In this document: in pieces, positions 61,913-64,000 of the stretch
Numbering within the stretch: the stretch's first letter is position 1
Layout: every line of letters begins with the position of its first letter
The notes under the pieces: generated by a model
Told to the model about the DNA's origin: nothing
The model's database searches: none
Seen by the model: the letters and a program-made list of their open reading frames with translations, nothing else
From: Sinonovacula constricta
Lineage: Eukaryota > Mollusca > Bivalvia > Cardiida > Solecurtidae
Direction of reading: 5' to 3'
Length of the DNA: 64,000 bases
Assembly: GCA_007844125.1 (NCBI GenBank)
Contig: CM017569.1
Location: 10,859,686 to 10,923,685, forward strand
Made by a program: the position numbers and the translations under genes

Positions 61913-63710
61913 ACGTCAAAAAATCCTCGAATTTACCGGCGTGTTTGTTCTATTCTAAACTATCCAGTGTATATGCAGGTCTTGATATATCTAGATTTAT
62001 TGTGGAAGGATGTGTTCATAATTTATCATAGAAAAATAATGTGTGAACATTAAAATGTGAATCTTGAGTATTTAAATCACATCTTTGGTTCAGAAACAGC
62101 GCACACTTTATTTTTCTCAAACATATGCCTTGTCATAATGAATTCCATTTTGATATATGTTAAAAATCCTAACGCACATCAAGTCTATAACATCGCCTGA
62201 GGTGGCATTTAATTGAAATATTGTCATTGTTAACACCATTTAAATAATACACTAAGTATGTCCGTTGTTATTGCATTGATTCCTTCAGAAAACTATTCAA
62301 CTACCTTCTTTGCGAAGAGTTATTATCTCCCTTGAGGCGCATAAAAGTTATTTTAACGCTGCATTATCGATACTTCTTAATCATTTGGATAATGGGGGAC
62401 AAAGCAGAAACATTTCCTTTTGTTAAACTACTTAAGTGATTTTTTCTGCAATTTGCGGATTAAACACGTACTTAACTATTGTAATGAAGCACAAAATACA
62501 CCTCTTTTCCATCTGAATAATTAAACAGTATGACTCAAAAGATTAGACATTGTCTACAGTTTTATTAAAATTTAAACCTTTCATAGAATTTTCTATTTTT
62601 TGGATGTCAAGGTAAAATTTAATGATGAAATAAATAAAATAAAAAATATATGTTGACGTGTTGGATTTTCTGTAAAATGGCAGTTTCCACTGTAACCGTA
62701 TATGTCCAAATAGCGACATTTTCCTTAAGATAATAAAAAAGTACCAAGAGGCTTAATATACACAACAAACAAGTAGTTTTTCACACAAATCATTTTATCT
62801 TGTGATGCTGTATGAAACCAAAAAAAAAAGACCATTTCTTTTTACAAAATTATTTTTTCATCTTTCTTCGCCCGAGGAAAAACATGTATTCAGCTTATAA
62901 ATAAAGGTATTGAAAACATTTCTTTCATAGTTTTTTAAGTTCTTTTTGGTTTTTAAGGTCAAAAGTAATGGTGAGTTCACAAAGAAAAGAAAACAGATAT
63001 ATGTTGAAGAGATTTTCTGTGTGAAAATTGCAATTTTATAGGAAACAATTTATGGCAAACTGTCAAAATGACTAAATTTTCTTTAAATATAACACACTGT
63101 ACCCAAAGCATTGTAATATACAAACCAAATACGAATTTACACATAAATTACCATTTCTGTTGATAGTGCATGAAAAAAGGTAATCTGAACATTTTCCATT
63201 AAAAAGACTTTTTTCATATTTTTTTCTTTACTCGACAAAAAAAAAAGAAAGAAAGAAAAATAAGCTTTTTATAAGCATTGTATATATATGAAGATATTGA
63301 ATTCCTTACATTGATTTTGTTTTGTTTTTACTTTTAAAAATAATACACAGAAGTGTTTAGGTTGACATTCTCCATTTTTTCAGAAATGAAAGCTCGACGC
63401 CTATATAAGGAATGCATTGAGCATATGGGTGCAGTTATTTTGCATTTTTATAATTCTAAAATGTCTAAGCTTTGTTTAACACCAAAGTGCATGAGAAAAT
63501 TTTAATTTTAGCAAATACAGTCGCTAAACAAAAATATCTACATTAAAATATCAAAAACAGAAGACAACTGTCCGGGGTACTACTTCCGGTGCGATTTTAC
63601 GTTACCGCTTAAAATACGGGTCCTTATTCGGTAAACGGCCTTTTTTTTAAACAAAAATATGTCTGTAACTTTAATGAAAACATGGTTAAACGAGAGATTT
63701 TGGTTTATTT

Positions 63711-63714
<4 letters not shown>
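61913..63714 (+). other. gene 2 3' UTR and downstream
   Basis: Strongly AT-rich with no open frame. Clustered AATAAA-like signals at 62627-62642 are the likeliest poly(A) site, which would give a 3' UTR of about 730 bases. The rest shows homopolymer-rich sequence only. Confidence 0.4.

Positions 63715-63801
<87 letters not shown>
63715..63801. repeat. (TA)n microsatellite
   Basis: About 43 uninterrupted TA units. Confidence 0.97.
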
Positions 63802-63803
<2 letters not shown>

Positions 63804-64000
63804 AATGTTAACGTACATGTACATAGACACTCTCTACGCCCTTACTTACGAAAGTAGATAGAAATGCTCGTCGGTACACCCTTCTATGTTCGGACTGCAT
63901 GCTTACAAATTGACATTACCTAAAAGAAACGAAACAGTCCATAGCCAGAAAAAAAAATGTTTGCTCTGAACGGTCTATTGAGTATGCATGGTAAAATCTG
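63802..64000. other. window-end sequence, no feature
   Basis: Unique sequence; nothing is recognised. Confidence 0.5.

Overview
The window is AT-rich animal DNA, not bacterial. It has GT-AG introns of hundreds to many thousands of bases, AATAAA poly(A) signals, tRNA-derived SINEs, a decayed non-LTR retrotransposon, a 5S-like element and several minisatellite and trinucleotide arrays. The mix suggests a lophotrochozoan invertebrate, most likely a bivalve mollusc; that is inference, as no gene is recognised at species level.

Two protein-coding genes are supported, both on the + strand. Gene 1 (about 3300-48830) has a 3' body of six exons (39904 to 47881) encoding a long, basic, probably disordered protein: a conserved helical segment, an SR/PKA-site-rich tail and an acidic C terminus. 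Upstream lie up to five candidate alternative first exons (A 3302, B 10451, C 16268, D 25271, E 38974). All end in a phase-2 donor, so they are interchangeable. A and B are clear duplicates of each other, both ending in a motif around RSVHFD. Two cassette exons (34354 and 36136) lie between D and E; the second is broken in this assembly. Starting at E and removing two apparent single-base insertions in the last exon, the chain adds up to exactly 1239 codons including stop.

Gene 2 (57277-61912) has four coding exons, joins cleanly to 451 residues, and carries the same roughly 100-residue segment (centred on SVLPH) as gene 1. The two genes are therefore tandem paralogs sharing a domain I do not recognise. 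This is the best candidate here for an undescribed system.

Between the exons: a 41-bp minisatellite (748-1726), 38-bp and 36-bp arrays (7186-8367), a 1.3-kb GTA-type array (12690-14030), a 4.3-kb array of about 72 copies of a 60-bp unit (26862-31178), a degraded LINE (50160-52175) between the two genes, and a CTA-type array just upstream of gene 2. Several reading frames slip by one base. Long tandem arrays also show clustered indels, so part of this may be assembly error; reads or transcripts are needed to separate error from pseudogenisation.
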